Origin: Haemonchus contortus
Taxonomy: Eukaryota; Nematoda; Chromadorea; Rhabditida; Trichostrongylidae
DNA: 64,000 nt
Reading direction: 5' to 3'
NCBI GenBank assembly: GCA_000469685.2
Contig: LS997565.1
Span: forward strand, 38,865,519 to 38,929,518
Part shown: positions 20,755 through 31,770 of the stretch, in pieces
Layout: every line of letters starts with the position of its first letter
Numbering within the stretch: the stretch's first letter is position 1
Made by a program: the position numbers and the translations under genes
The notes under the pieces: model-generated
What the model was told of the DNA's origin: nothing
Seen by the model: only the letters and a program-made list of their open reading frames with translations
Databases searched by the model: none

Positions 20755-21046
20755 GCGGAAGTGGTGTAGTGGTAAGTGGCGCACGTCGTACACGCATGGT
20801 TACGGGTTCCAATCCCGGATCGACATCAGCCTAGGCCTACAAAACTTTTAATCCCTCCGTGGTCGGTTAACTGGTGTCAGGCTTGTCTCGTAAGATAAAA
20901 ACACTGACTTGTATTCCGGCTGACTGCCGCAAGTCATTGTATAGGACACATATAGGCAATTAATACGCCATTAAGATTCTGAATGGAAGTCGAATGCGTT
21001 TGCGCATCCCTCAGACGGGATTGATCAACGCCCCGAAACTTGAATC
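20755..21046 (+). mobile_element. tRNA-derived SINE, copy 2
   Basis: Same family as 18717-19020: GTGGTGTAGTGGTAAGTGGC, a B box with one change (GGGTTCCAATCCC), and a tail near 'cgccccgaaacttgaatc'. The orthologous SINE sits at the same place in copy B (44970), so this insertion predates the duplication, unlike the one at 18717. Confidence 0.8.
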
Positions 21047-22083
21047 TCTTTGTGATTTTTTTGCACGAATGATTTCCCTTTGAATCTGGGTCAAATGTTG
21101 ATAATGCATGTTGGAAGAACAAGAAAGAAGTTAACAAAATGATAGTTCGAGAGAACATTACACTGTTTTTGAGAATGGAAAAGGAAATGATGGCACTATT
21201 CACCCTTTACTGCCCACTTTGTCGGGAATGGGCTGCATTTCTATCGAATTTTTTTCAAAAAACACGAAACCAACTAGAAACTTATCCATAGGGGTAATTT
21301 GACCGGTTGAAGACGAATATCGCATCCACTCGCCATGAAGATGCCTAGTGCTCGCGCCACATGCGCCGGTGCCAAGACGAGCTGGGTCACTAATCTTGCT
21401 GAAAACTTGCCTCTAAGTAGTGCGTTAGAACAATTCATGGAGAGTGAATGCGACATTCGTGTTCTATGGGCCAAATTACCCCTCTAGGCAAGTTTCTAGC
21501 CGACTTCGTCTTCTTCAAAAAATTCGATGGAAATCCATCCCATTCTCGACAAAGTGGGGCTGTAAGGGTAAATAGTGCCGAAATGATTCGGAAAGAGCAA
21601 CAGCAGAGCGGTGTATGTGTTCTTTCGATCCGCGCAAAATTTGGCTGTCACCATCGATTCCTAAGAAAGCTAAACATCGATCGAACGGTAGCGAGTGAGC
21701 TTCCATATTTCATAGGACGATGGTTTAACCCTAGGTCCAAGAGCCTTGATCATCTATGCACCAATATCTACATAGCGACAGACAAGAGTATCTGGATGCG
21801 TTTTCTATCGATCTGGGAGAGCGGAACACGTACTTTCTTTAGGATTTTGTTATCGATATTTCTAACATTCAAAGACATCGAGAACATTGACATACGCCTC
21901 AGACACTTGGATTCTCCGAATGCACTATGAGCGAAGGATGGTTCTTGGAATTTTCCGATATATGAAGCACAGAAGAAAAACCACGAAACCTTCGTGAATC
22001 CAGCTCAGTTAACGAGGACCATTGAGATACCATTGACTAGTATGTATTTTTACTGCAGCCTTTCCAAGATTTCAAACTTTATT

Positions 22084-22121
22084 AGGATAACATTTCGGCT
22101 ATCTCACCTTCGTCAGAGCCT
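22084..22121 (-). ncRNA. Hammerhead-ribozyme-like motif
   Basis: Minus strand: core CTGACGA, extra A, stem II GGT..GCC, GAA, ATGT, T. Stem I strands AGGCT and ATCCT pair except for one mismatch. Recognisable but weakened in stem III. Confidence 0.4.
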
Positions 22122-22241
22122 GAAAGTCGAGCAATGCCTGGAATTGATTCTATAATAAGGTAAGATAAACCCAGACAGTTCGCTAGACTGTGGTTTGTCT
22201 TGCCTTATTATAGAATCAATTCCAATGGTTTTGTGACTTTC

Positions 22242-22275
22242 AGGTTTTGACGAAGGCGAGATAGCCGAAACGTCA
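22242..22275 (+). ncRNA. Hammerhead-like motif, inverted partner
   Basis: Plus strand: TTGACGA in place of CTGACGA, extra A, stem II GGC..GCC, GAA, ACGT, C. The first core base is changed, which argues against activity. Confidence 0.35.
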
Positions 22276-23030
22276 GTCTCATAAAGTCTGAAATCTTGGA
22301 AAGGCTGCAGTAAACATCCAGTACTAGTCAGAGGTCATACCAAGATTAAGAGAAGGTCTATCGTGGTACATTCTACAAGAATGCCACTGCTTACGCCGAG
22401 GATTCGAAGATAGGTGGCCCAAACACGTCATACTGAATTGTGATGCTCGCAGGGCCAGGGAGTCACTGAATCGAGCCTTCAGGACGTCAAGAAAACAAGG
22501 AAGACAACGCAATGCCTGCTCTACGGGAGCCCAGAAAGGAAGGAATGATACGCCTCATGCTTTATCGGGCGAGGATGATCCATTAGATTACTGTGACCCG
22601 ACTAAGAGGAATAGAGATATCGCTACCGCCTGCCAGAGGGAATCGATGATCTGTGGACGAGAGCGGTTATATGTGACAAAGGTGATCTCTTTCAATCGGA
22701 GATGGTGTAAATGAAATTGACGCATTGTCATATACGCGTCATTAGCGGTTTGAATGTTATATGCGATGTCAGGAGATACTTGAGTATAGTGGTGGGCCGT
22801 CAAAGGTGTCGATGGGAAGGATTTCGTGTGAAGTGATCATTCAATGAGCTGTATTGTGGGAGGTAACGAATGTAGCGATGTATTAGCTTCGCTACAACCA
22901 ACGAAAGTTCAAAAATAGTTCGCAACACATAATAAAATAGTTACTTTTTGGTAGGCTTGAAAAAAGATTACTAGCTAGAGCATTGGTGAAACGGCTTCGA
23001 TTTGGTCGACTTTTCCTTCTTACTAAGTCA

Positions 23031-23951
23031 TCAGTCGGTTCGCCGGGCTTCTCTCCTTCTTTGACAAAGTTACAGTGAACGGACGACTTTCTACTACTTC
23101 TTTGAAACAAATAATAGTTCCCTGCACACGAACTTTGACACAGGACTGACAGGGCAGTACAAATGGTATTCAGTGAAAGTCAGTGCTTACGCCTTTGATT
23201 GCAAGTGTCGATCTTCTGCTCTCTTTCTCAAAAATAAATACTCATCAAAAATTCAACCGTTGGACAACCAAGCTTTGAGCGGTACTTACAGATGTTTCGA
23301 GAGATGGGAACACTATTATCAGATGTCATCATCATTGAACCCTTCTCTTTACGGAATCATCGTTAGTTGAGAAGTTAAAATTACTGGCGCTTAGTTAAGT
23401 TTTGTTGCAAATGATATCGAACAAAGAAGACCCTTCATTGAGTCACAAACCTGCAAAGCGGTCGTATTCCAAAGGCAAGAAATGACGAAATCCTAACCTG
23501 CTTATCGTATTGACACTAACGGGTCCCTATCACTGCACTTAACACACACATTCATCACCATACCCTACCATCCCGCCTTACCGAATGACACATTCTGAAT
23601 GGCCAAAGCTGCATCGTAAATACAGAAGACGTTAGGATTCTAATCGGTAGGTAGCCACTCCTATTAGGCGCTTTATCTTCTCTTATCAGTCAATTCAATT
23701 CTTGTTACTGAGTTCCTACGTTCCCGTCATATCCTCATCACTTATTAAATTGCCGAGGTCCCACTGTTAGTACAAAAAGGTAATCCTACCAAACTTGAAC
23801 GCTCTAGGTCCACGTAAAGAGAAGTTATGAAGTTGTGGCTCAAAATTTCTATCGCGCCCACCCCACACACACTGACACACTTACACAAGAACACATACAC
23901 AAACACACCGACAAACCAACAGCCACACTAAGCAAATTATACATAGTAGGG
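23031..23951 (-). mobile_element. Non-autonomous Helitron, minus orientation
   Basis: Minus strand: begins near 23951 (CCTACTATGTATAATTTGC, first base changed from T to C compared with the relative at 49355) after an A and ends with GAACCGACTGA before a T at 23030. It is collinear with the outer Helitron at 46600-49355 and provides the version without the nested insertion (junction near 23285). No transposase. ORFs 23173-23370 and 22892-23110 are not conserved. Confidence 0.7.
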
Positions 23952-24445
23952 TCTTTTACCATCGGTATGCTATCATAATCCTGACCATACCACTTCAAAC
24001 TTCCCAAACTTCCCTCATTATATGGTCTATACCTCTCACATGCTTTCTGCGTAGAGGCCAATAAGAACGTTTCCATCGTTATCAAATCTTTGATAAATGC
24101 AAGGTAGGCGGAATAATACAAACGGGACATCTGTTCCGGATAACTTGACAATGATCAGTGATAAGAAATCAACGGTTCGCAACGAAAAGTGCGGAAAATG
24201 ATCTCAATCGGTAGAAATAATTCCATCGTTGTTCATGTAACCAAGTTGGAAATTAATATAGAAGGTGTAGCTGCGCGTACATATAACCATGATTCAAACG
24301 AGTTATTGTTTATATAAACACAGCATGTTGCCAGTACAAGCCGAAATCACAGTTTTAAGTATCCACCTCACTCCACATGTCTTACTTCACTCCGCAGCAC
24401 TCGCTTCACTCCTGTGACCTGCCCAACAATTCACTGCTTTATATA
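23952..24445. repeat. Mixed repeat spacer, host of the Tc-type insertion
   Basis: 23952-24300 is shared with 49360-49480 and with R1 (a 'gatctcaatcggtagaaat'-type piece). From about 24330 the sequence is the Helitron-like family of 1-591 in minus orientation, with its start at 25881. No gene is seen. Confidence 0.5.
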
Positions 24446-25715
24446 CAGGGTGTCCCAAAATTATTTGCGCCAAAGTTCAGTAATTTTTGAGGTAGAAATA
24501 GTCTATCAAATTCACATTACCTGCTGTTAATTAGTTGCATAAGAAGGTTTCCTTGCAATATGCATGGTAGCTGATGTGGAACTCCCATTGTTTTTCAGAC
24601 GGACGAGGCTCATTCAATGCCACTTGCAATCATTGACGCGCGAGAAGTGGAAGGGCATTATGAAATTCTTTGGCATTTTTCTAATAACCGTATACGAAGC
24701 TATTAAACGATATAGAAAAGAAGATTGAATCAGAGACAAACCAGGAAAGATAGAAAGGTAGAATGTTTCTGAAGATAGGACTATTAAAATGGTCCGTATG
24801 CCAATCGGTCGGGATCCTGGGTGACCCATCATAAGCAAGTCAACGGGCACGGTTTATCCGAGTTAGCGCGATGGAGGAATGTCATGCAGGAGCTTCATTG
24901 CCGTTCCTATCCTATGCAGAGATTTCGCTTCAATTCCGATCTTAACAGATACTGCAGGGCCAAAAATGCAGAAAGTCGAAGGTGATGACACGCAACCCTT
25001 CGTCGTTTTCTCTTGTCAAGAAATCTTTAACGATAAAGCCATCCCCCAACAACCAAAACGTTCACGTTCCGAAAAGAAACATCCACGTGTAATATCTCAC
25101 AAAAAGGTTGTTATCAGAACAGTAAAATGATGTTTTTCGAGGAAATTACTGGCAAGGGTAAGTCGCTCGGGGTTTCCTCGGTGCATGCGTGAAAATTAAC
25201 CAAGACCAGTACTCAAACGGCGTACTAATGGAAGTATATAAAACATTGATCCAACTACGTTTTCTGAAACATCTCATAGTCCTTCCAGCAGGACGCTACT
25301 CCAGCCCACTGAGCCAAGTTTGCCCGCGAGTGGTGCCGACGACAGCTGCCCGACTTCATTGGTGAAGAGGAATGGTCATCCTATTTTCCAGAACTTGACT
25401 CACTTGAATCCCACGAATGGTCCCTGATTAGAAGAGGACCTGTCGAGTTTGCAATCCCAGTTTGGAGTCCTAGAATGCAAAAGCTGGAGGACGGCTGGGA
25501 AGAAATGGAGAAGGATACCTGCGTGCCACATGCGATCAAGTCGAAAGCAAACTTTGACTTCTATCCGCGCTCATGGGGGATATTTTTAAAGGCGACTGTA
25601 GCATGTTGTAGCACATAGTGTTAGCTAGCGTGTATAGAAATTCCATTGTCTTTCGCAGTTGAGAAGCTTCAAATATATTGCTATAGATCGGCGCAAATAA
25701 TTTTGGGACACCCTG
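24446..25715 (+). mobile_element. Tc1/mariner element with perfect TIRs
   Basis: 1,270 bp between TA dinucleotides. TIRs begin CAGGGTGTCCCAAAATTATT and are exact inverted copies for at least 26 bp. The paralogue at 50450-50475 reads 'tttatatataagggg' without the insertion, so the TA duplication can be read directly. The transposase inside is broken. Confidence 0.95.
24630..25560 (+). pseudogene. Tc1-like transposase relic
   Basis: Plus-strand pieces in several frames: the second HTH near 24690 (ITVYEAIKRYRKED), a linker-to-catalytic stretch near 24955-25010 (GPKMQKVEGDDTQPF), and near 25290-25370 the second catalytic block QQDATPAH with the following FAREWCRRQLPDF, split by a stop. A C-terminal piece extends to about 25550. 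Order and content match nematode Tc1-like transposases of about 340 residues. No intact frame remains. Confidence 0.8.
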
Positions 25716-26511
25716 TATAAGGGGAAAATTTGTGAGCTGGGTTTTCCATATCACTATCGTCTCTATCGTAATCATGAAGTTTCGCAGACGGACAGACCGA
25801 CAAACCGACAAACAGACAGACCGGCATACCGACAAACCGAAAAACCGACCCACTAAATCACTGCTCTATAAATAAGAGGGATTTTACAAGAGAGCCGGAC
25901 TCCGTAGCTCCGATATGCGCAGAGTGTCTTACCTTTGCCATCCCGTGTAATACATAAAAAACGCTAAACCTCGGTGGGCGCTCATAGAATATTCACGATC
26001 TCAAGGTAGGCCTGCTGCGACAGGGGGATGCGCTGCGCTTCAATTGAAGTAATTCCTTGTTGATCGCTCTGAAATCTGGAGACAATCCGAGAGAAACTAA
26101 ATTTTCATCTTATTAGTGCATTATGTTCATTTTTGCTTATTTCCTTTCACCATTCCTTGGTTTTCTGGAGCGTCGTATGCGTTGTTTGATTCTTTCTTTG
26201 AATTTCTGGTGCGTGGGAAGACGTACTGAATGTCAAATTGATTACTAGTAATGCATTAAATAACACTAGAAAGACAACAATAAGCTACCCCTCCTATATT
26301 GACCTTGAATTTAGTGGCATGAGCCACAATGTAACTTTTTTTATCGATAGAAGAACTTTCACGCACCTTCGTTGCAAGCTGTAGCTTTATTATCACTGAC
26401 AAGGTTGTCTAAAACATAGCTCCCGTCCACCTTTGTTTTGTAATAGATTAAATAACAGTAAAAACACTCACAGGCTATAGCACTCCAAATAATAGACGAA
26501 GACATAATCCA
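25716..26511. repeat. Helitron-like family end plus R1 fragment
   Basis: 25716-25881 completes the minus-strand Helitron-like copy (GACAAACCGACA-type repeats, start at 25881). 25882-26040 matches 50590-50780, which in that copy keeps an RTE C-terminal crumb. 26040-26470 is R1, with the uninterrupted target of the mariner found at 51197. No gene is seen. Confidence 0.5.
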
Positions 26512-27692
26512 TCCATGATATATATAAACCGCTAACTTTGTGTGTCTGTTTGTATGCCCGTTTGTGCGTCCGCCACGTAGACATGATAAGGATTCACGTG
26601 AAATACCACGTAAGCTTGGTGGAGAAGTAATATCCTACTTATATAATCGGCTAAGTGTGTCTGTTGGTGTTTTTGTATGTGTGTCGGTATGTGTGTGTGT
26701 TTGTCTGACCTGAAACACATAACTCCTGGCCCACTGAACCTAGAACATCCAAGTTTGGAAGAGAGGCGACACGATGGGAACAGCTATGGTAAGTGATAGG
26801 AAGTTACAGCAATCAACGGAAACAGATAATGAGCCTTAAAAGGCAAAAGCCACGGGGTCCGTAACTCCGTTCGCATTAGCGGTGAAGCCGTGGCACCTTG
26901 GCAAATGGTGTAGGGTGCGAAAGGAGCGTTGGTGATTGGTGACAGGGAATGATAGCAAGTGATAGGGACTGACAAGAAGCCATAGAAGGCGAGGGCCTGT
27001 AGGTCTGTGACCCGCTTCCTGTTAATAGTGGAGTCTTGGTATTTCAATAGATGATGTAAGATGTGACAGGATTGTAGGTACTCGGTGACGGGATCGAGAA
27101 CGGTTGGTGCCAGGCCAGGAGCTGATAAAACTGATAAGGGCTAATGAGTATCCTGGAAAGCGTAGAGCCACTATAATAATGGCATTAATAGTGGAGCCTT
27201 GACAGTTTGGCATGTGATGTGGAGTATGGCAGGATCGTAGACGACTAATGATAGGAACTGATAACAGCTGATAACGACTGATAAGAGCACTTATCAATTG
27301 AATTTAACTCCTGTGGTATTTACGATGTATTTATGATTACGACTGTTATATAGATTACGACCGCTACCCAGCAAGGTTTGTAAGTTGGTGGAAAATCAAG
27401 GTTGCATGATGTTTTGACATCACTTACGACAAAGCTCATCCGACCGCCAATAATTTGGGATTCTCAACTAATGATATACCCGTGGAGGAAAGAAGGTTCA
27501 GTGGTAACGGAATCTTATAATGGTGTTATTATCACTTGAGAACATTAGCGAGTACTACTCAATTCATTGGTTGCCTATCAAAACCCTTAATGATTCATAA
27601 TTTTCAAGATCAAGAGCGACCGATTGACATTTTTAATCGTAGGCGTATGCGTGGGCATGTGGTGCACGCATTGGCGTGCGTAGCCCAACTGG
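26512..27692 (+). mobile_element. Non-autonomous Helitron
   Basis: Starts TCCATGATATATATAAACCG after an A, and ends with hairpin GCACGCATTGGCGTGC, then CCCAACTGG before T, the same 3' end as the Helitron at 17193. A second start (TCCTACTTATATAATCGGC) lies at 26633, so two head segments are in tandem. The paralogous empty site is near 52145-52175 ('gacataataagagggataagctgg'). The inside holds imperfect 'gtgatagggactgataa'-type short repeats; the ORFs there are spurious. Confidence 0.75.
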
Positions 27693-28203
27693 TAATAGAT
27701 ATAAGCTGAACGAAAATACCATACAATGTGCTGAATTCAATGCATGCCAGAGAATAATCATTTCGAATCTGCTGAAAGAAACCCTAATGGATGATGAGCT
27801 TTTACCAGCTGATTCAAATATTTATTCTCTACAATGTATTAACTCACAATTGTTTTTAGAAGCGACGGAAGCTAGTGCATTACTATATTCGCCACTTTCC
27901 ATAATAGAGCTCATTGAACGATCACTTCTTCAAACTACTTTGTTCAAATTTTGAGCAATCCACAAAATTTCAGGAAGAGCCCACAAAGACGTTACACAAT
28001 GTAGCTTACAGTTTCTGTTGATGCTCTGTTCTTTCAGCATATACATTTTCTTCGGCTAAGACGGCTTTTCAGAATGTTTATTACACTTTTGACAATTTTA
28101 AATCACTTCGTGGTACGCGGACTGACGGCTTCAGAAAGTTATTCATAGGAGACTGCATTTCCTCAAGTTTCTCGAACCAAGGGTAATCCAGCTTGCAGTA
28201 GTA
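27693..28203 (-). repeat. R1 dispersed repeat fragment
   Basis: Matches 1980-2190 plus 3480-3560, and 9100-9300 plus 9690-9850. It includes the uninterrupted 'tttgttcaaattttgagca' site that hosts the mariner at 2199 and the MITE at 9421 in other copies. The plus ORF 27676-27954 is not conserved. Confidence 0.55.
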
Positions 28204-28737
28204 TTAGGTTGTAACATAAGTTCGTAGAGTTTTTCACAAAGATTTCTCTGAACAAAAAGCAGTAATTGCAACAATAAATTATAAGATAAGTTATTATAAT
28301 AATCAGCAATACACGAATTGTTTGGCGACCATCTTCCTTCAATAGTGTCTTCAGACGCTCTTGGTCGAATTCTGCAGGTCGTCCGCTTCGAGGCGTGTCT
28401 TCAAGTTCAAAGTCGCCTATTTCAAGCTTTGCGAACCATTTTTGTGCAGTAGACACACCTACATATGTAAGACACCTTCCCTGTACACACTGCATATCTC
28501 CCGAGCTGTTTCGGCAAGAAAAGCAGATGTCGAAAATGCTGATTTTTTCCTCCTAGATATTCCATTTCTGAGCCAGAAAAAAGACAATCAGTTAAATTCC
28601 CCAAAAAAACAGATAAAACAGTTTTGTAGAGGAGAAAGAGCTCTTTCGAACGAATGTATACACTTTGCTGAAAAACAAAACAAGTCGTTGCAAAATAACT
28701 CTAACGCAAAACTCTACGAACTTATGTTACAACCCAA
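28204..28737 (-). mobile_element. Internally deleted mariner (non-autonomous)
   Basis: 534 bp between TA dinucleotides with about 27-bp TIRs (TTGTAACATAAGTTCGTAGA and its complement). It retains only the start of the transposase on the minus strand, so the element is shortened to less than half of the usual 1.3 kb while both ends remain. Confidence 0.85.
28310..28500 (-). pseudogene. mariner HTH fragment inside the deleted element
   Basis: Minus frame with WFAKLEIGDFELEDTPRSGR, then PAEFDQERLKTLLKEDGRQT. This is the end of the first HTH, the GRP-type hinge and the start of the second HTH of a mariner transposase. The frame then runs into AT-rich sequence next to the terminal repeat; the catalytic domain is gone. 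Confidence 0.75.
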
Positions 28738-28789
28738 TACTAATATTATCTGTCAAGAATTGGAATGTGCTAAAGAATATAATCAATAT

Positions 28790-29130
28790 AGTTTGGTTCC
28801 TGGCACCTCCTCTATTACTCTGTAGCAACACCATAGGATACAATAGTTTATTAGCAATCTCAGCCAACAGGAAATCTCCACAAAGCGTGCTGACGACGGC
28901 GACGGCTAGTCAGACGATTGGCGAATCCGCCGTTGATGGCCGTGAGTCCAGCGGCGGTTGCGACGGCGAGTTCTCGACGGCGCCTGATCACGCGTTTTAT
29001 ACGAAGCTCGCGGAGAAGCCTGTAATCAGTACATTTCATCGGAGCATGAGAACGTTTCTGCGCAGGCTAGAATAGAAGCTAGGTTATAAACATTGCCTAT
29101 CGATTGATTGGACAAGCCCTCAGGCTTACA
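28790..29130 (-). repeat. 3' LTR of the helicase element
   Basis: Minus strand begins TGTAAGCCTGAGGGCTTG directly after the polypurine tract and ends CCAAACT. It contains TATAAAA (complement at 28995-29001) and, downstream, AATAAA (complement at 28847-28852), which is the U3-R-U5 order expected. The plus-strand ORF at 28665-29075 crosses the LTR border and is not a gene. Confidence 0.85.
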
Positions 29131-29142
29131 CCTCCCCCCTTT
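29131..29142 (-). other. Polypurine tract of the LTR element
   Basis: Minus strand AAAGGGGGGAGG abuts the TG that begins the 3' LTR. This is the expected primer for plus-strand DNA synthesis in LTR retroelements and fixes the element's orientation. Confidence 0.75.
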
Positions 29143-29638
29143 ACCCAAATACGTCCGTCCTCGGACGTGGAAAACTTTAATGACGGGGAAAAGGGATGCA
29201 AATACTGCCCCGGTTTTTTGTGGGGAACCGTGTCTAATCGCCACTCCCAAAAAGCATCAAGCATAAGTCACAAAATTCACTACCTGAGCCCGGAAATCTG
29301 CCAACCATTGTCTATGTAGAAAAGTGCGAAAACGTAAAACGTAAACGGAATGCTCTAAAAGAAGGGAAAGTTAAACAAAAACAATAAGCTGAAGTGTAGG
29401 AAAAAAAGGACTGCTTACCATAAGTGAATGCATGTCAGAAGAGAAAAAAAACCCATAATCAGCCAAGAAAATAAAACGAAAACGGCGCAGATGAGTATAG
29501 ATCGTACTTGTCGTGAAAGAATAACCGTGTGGCCTCCTGAAAGAGTATTGCCGGGAGCGTATTGAATAGGAACTTTAGAAAAACACCGGTGAATAGGAAA
29601 TAGAAGAGGGATACTCACGAGTACCGAATGACGAATGG
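29143..29638 (-). other. Trailer of the LTR element
   Basis: About 500 bp between the helicase stop and the polypurine tract. No coding sequence seen. On the minus strand it starts with a good splice-donor sequence (CTC|GTGAGTATCC, near 29615), which suggests the captured segment came from genomic DNA or that the element's transcript is spliced. Confidence 0.5.
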
Positions 29639-31021
29639 CTACGCGAAAATGTCTTGAATCGAGCTGGCGTCTACGATGGCGTTGCGGTCATAAGCCCATT
29701 GGAGAACGCGGCCCCAATTTGGAAGTCGACGCAGAGCTTCCACATGCCCTAGAATGAACTGGCCGTGCTTACATGGCGTGATCGCTACGTTGAGTCTGCG
29801 GATGTCGTCCAAGGAGTCTCCGGACTCCCTGTCAATTTCGGTTCGAGTAGTTAGAATAACGACGACATCCATCTCCCGACCTTGAACTGAGTCGACGGTA
29901 AGAAGCGGGACGCTGAGACGGTGGAAGGTGTCCTCGAGTCGTCGTTGCTGTCCCTTATAGAACGGAATAACCGCAATGGAAGAAGCGTCTATGCCTTTTG
30001 ATAAGAGAGCACATACAATTTCTTTGCAACAACGAGCTTCCGCCGGATTATAATGAGACTGCGAAGGGGAGACTCGTGAATGACCCCGGATGTCAACGAA
30101 AATAAAGGGAACGTCCGGATTGGGCAGAGTGAGGCGACGCGTAAATAGCTGACGTTGTCGGGCTGTTGATCCGTTGACCAGAGTTCCTCCGTAGACGACT
30201 GAATTGGGCAAGCTGTTAAGAGCAGGGTGTGCTCGAAAGGACGTTACTAAAGGTGCGAGAGGAAGGTCTTTCCGCACGAGAAGTGTCATAAGTCCTTTGC
30301 CACTGAAACGAGCCGCTACGGAAGTACGAGGACAGCGAACGTGGGGCTCCAGCTGGTTGACGTCTCCGATGTAAATGTGACGTGCGTTGGTGAAACGAGC
30401 CGCCAGGGCCACGAATGCGGGTTCAGGTATTTGAGACGCCTCGTCTCCGATAATGACGTCAGCTTCTGAGAATACCAGTGGAAATAGACCGCCCGCGCGA
30501 GTGGTGTTCAATAGTGACGATGTTGTCATGCACACTATGTCGGGAAATCGCACGCGAAGCATGATTTTCACGGCTTCCTCCGTATCTTCGGAATTGTGAT
30601 TCTCCGCGATCCGATACTGATCACGTTCTTCTTCCGACGGGTGGAGCGTTGCTTCGGGGTTAAACAACAAGCGTTCGACCAGGGTCCGGCCGCGAACATA
30701 GTCCGCGAGAGGGCGCTCCGATCTTGCAAGCGCGTCAGAAAAATTGGCCATTAGGCCCTGGAGTATCTGATGAAGGTCTACTGGAGTAGATGGTGCTCCC
30801 TCCCGAAGAGCTGAATCGGCGACGAACCGAAGGACTTTCAGTTGTTTGTACTCGTCGAGCCTCAGAAGCGTCTCGGTGAATTGTGCAACGGCTACGTTGG
30901 TTGTAGATGTCATCTCAATGAGCTCAATGCTTACAATATCTCTACCCGGGGAAAACCACGTTAACGTATTGCTTGGAGCTATAAGGTGTCTAACACCTCT
31001 TGTGTGCACACGAACATTCAC
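29639..31021 (-). CDS. UPF1-like SF1 helicase, N-terminally truncated
   Basis: 460 codons. Visible helicase motifs in order: Ia (TSTTNVAVAQF, residues 38-48), II DEAS (193-196), III GDVNQLEP (219-226), IV SFRAHP (261-266), V VDSVQGREMDVVVI (376-389), VI RRLNVAITPCKHG (408-420). Motif I (Walker A) is missing; the first 36 residues are not helicase-like and a stop precedes the ATG, so the ATP-binding part is lost. In motif VI the usual arginine after the threonine is proline (416). ATPase activity is therefore unlikely. The family unwinds RNA or DNA in UPF1, SMG-2 or SEN1-type roles; this paralogue's original role is unknown. The frame is otherwise open, which suggests recent capture. A donor-like GTGAGTATCC lies just after the stop. 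Confidence 0.75.
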   Translation of the reverse strand: MNVRVHTRGVRHLIAPSNTLTWFSPGRDIVSIELIEMTSTTNVAVAQFTETLLRLDEYKQLKVLRFVADSALREGAPSTPVDLHQILQGLMANFSDALARSERPLADYVRGRTLVERLLFNPEATLHPSEEERDQYRIAENHNSEDTEEAVKIMLRVRFPDIVCMTTSSLLNTTRAGGLFPLVFSEADVIIGDEASQIPEPAFVALAARFTNARHIYIGDVNQLEPHVRCPRTSVAARFSGKGLMTLLVRKDLPLAPLVTSFRAHPALNSLPNSVVYGGTLVNGSTARQRQLFTRRLTLPNPDVPFIFVDIRGHSRVSPSQSHYNPAEARCCKEIVCALLSKGIDASSIAVIPFYKGQQRRLEDTFHRLSVPLLTVDSVQGREMDVVVILTTRTEIDRESGDSLDDIRRLNVAITPCKHGQFILGHVEALRRLPNWGRVLQWAYDRNAIVDASSIQDIFA

Positions 31022-31770
31022 TTAATAGAACCTCAACCCGGGGAACTTCTCAACGTCTCAACATACACCACGGCCTTTGAACTTAAAAAAAAATAACCTC
31101 CTGTTATGGTGATCACCTGCATCTCATACAACTTCAAACGGACATGGGCGGTCATACTAACAAAGCACCACTGGACACATCAATCAAGGTAACGCAAGAG
31201 GCGGGTGGGCCTAACCCGCGGCAAAAAAAGAAGAAAAAAAGGAAATAAAAAGAGAGAAAATATAGATACAGCCGATTGGTGTAATCGTGTAGTGAAAGGC
31301 TTCTTCCGGCTGCGATTAACGAAAAGAAAAAAAAGGAAAGAAGAGCCAATCGTGGGATGTGAAAAAAAACTGTCACTGAGGGCCACAACATAGGGCAAAG
31401 AATCGTGTAACTTGTAAAAAAAAGTGAAAGACGAAGGGAACTAGAGTGAAAAGGATATAGAACTGTCAGCGAATTATTTCCACCTATAATCAAAATGCAA
31501 TTTTACTCTACTGAAGGAGAGACCACGATCCCGTCAATGCTGCAAAGAGCCCTTACGAGATTGCTGTCTTATTCTCCTACTAACGTATCTATTGGTCACC
31601 CTTTAGGGCTTACCTGATGAAGCTAAAGAAAAGGCGATGGCGGAGAAACGGAAGAGAGAAAAATGAAAGTAGCTACACTATAAAAGACGGGAAGGCAAGC
31701 ACGGAAAAGAAAGAAAATCAAATCGGAAAAAATTGGACTCACCGTCCGTCCGTCTGCCGTCGGGTGGAGG
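31022..31770 (-). other. Leader of the LTR element
   Basis: Between the primer-binding-site candidate and the helicase ORF. It holds a donor-like GTGAGT (complement at 31737-31742) followed by pyrimidine-rich sequence and an acceptor-like 'cttcatcag' near 31612, so a leader intron is possible. Short ORFs here (31152-31493, 31180-31398, 31205-31393) are low-complexity and without domains. Confidence 0.4.

Larger units (their letters stand above)
22035..22329. mobile_element. Inverted pair of Penelope-like terminal segments
   Basis: A nearly perfect 295-bp inverted repeat centred near 22180. Arms run from 'gactagtatg' to 'gaattgattctataataagg' and back, each with the PLE end signature and a hammerhead-like motif. 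Copy B at 45640-45700 lacks it, so it was inserted into copy A after the duplication or lost from B. Confidence 0.75.
20480..22660 (+). pseudogene. RTE retrotransposon relic 2 (copy A), interrupted
   Basis: An older RTE. 20530-20700 resembles the RTE 5' part ('gtcagagcctggcaagct' occurs in both). 21580-21960 resembles the endonuclease region of 53990-54170. 22330-22660 resembles the C-terminal region around 56230-56510 (a 'gatcaggtgggcc'-like block, and the final 'gaatcgatgatctgtgg' against the RTE 'gaagtcgatgatcaacgg'). It is interrupted by a SINE (20755) and an inverted PLE pair (22035). The counterpart is at 44740-45985. The 160-codon ORF at 21448-21930 is a chance opening in this relic. 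Confidence 0.65.
11665..26511 (+). repeat. Segmental duplication, copy A
   Basis: Collinear with copy B (34480-52170): landmarks in the same order include 'ttgtatgcatgacaaagaat', the promoter-like block, the signal-peptide exon, the two RTE relics, the SINE site, a Helitron and the Tc-type/R1 end. Differences are insertions and deletions: a Helitron at 17193 only in A, a 1.3-kb insertion at 38868 only in B and C, and a palindrome at 40741 only in B. Identity varies; I estimate 80-90 % in the better stretches. Confidence 0.85.

Noticed and set aside
21448..21930. 160-codon plus-strand ORF
   Set aside because: Lies in a decayed RTE endonuclease region; the counterpart in copy B (45282-45575) is in a different state and neither resembles the RTE protein in frame.
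26640..26710. GT-rich tract considered as a telomere-like repeat
   Set aside because: It is irregular, part of a Helitron head, and not the nematode TTAGGC repeat.
28665..29075. 136-codon ORF, repeated nearly identically at 31617-32069
   Set aside because: The repetition is explained by the two LTRs; codons run across the LTR borders and on the strand opposite to the element.
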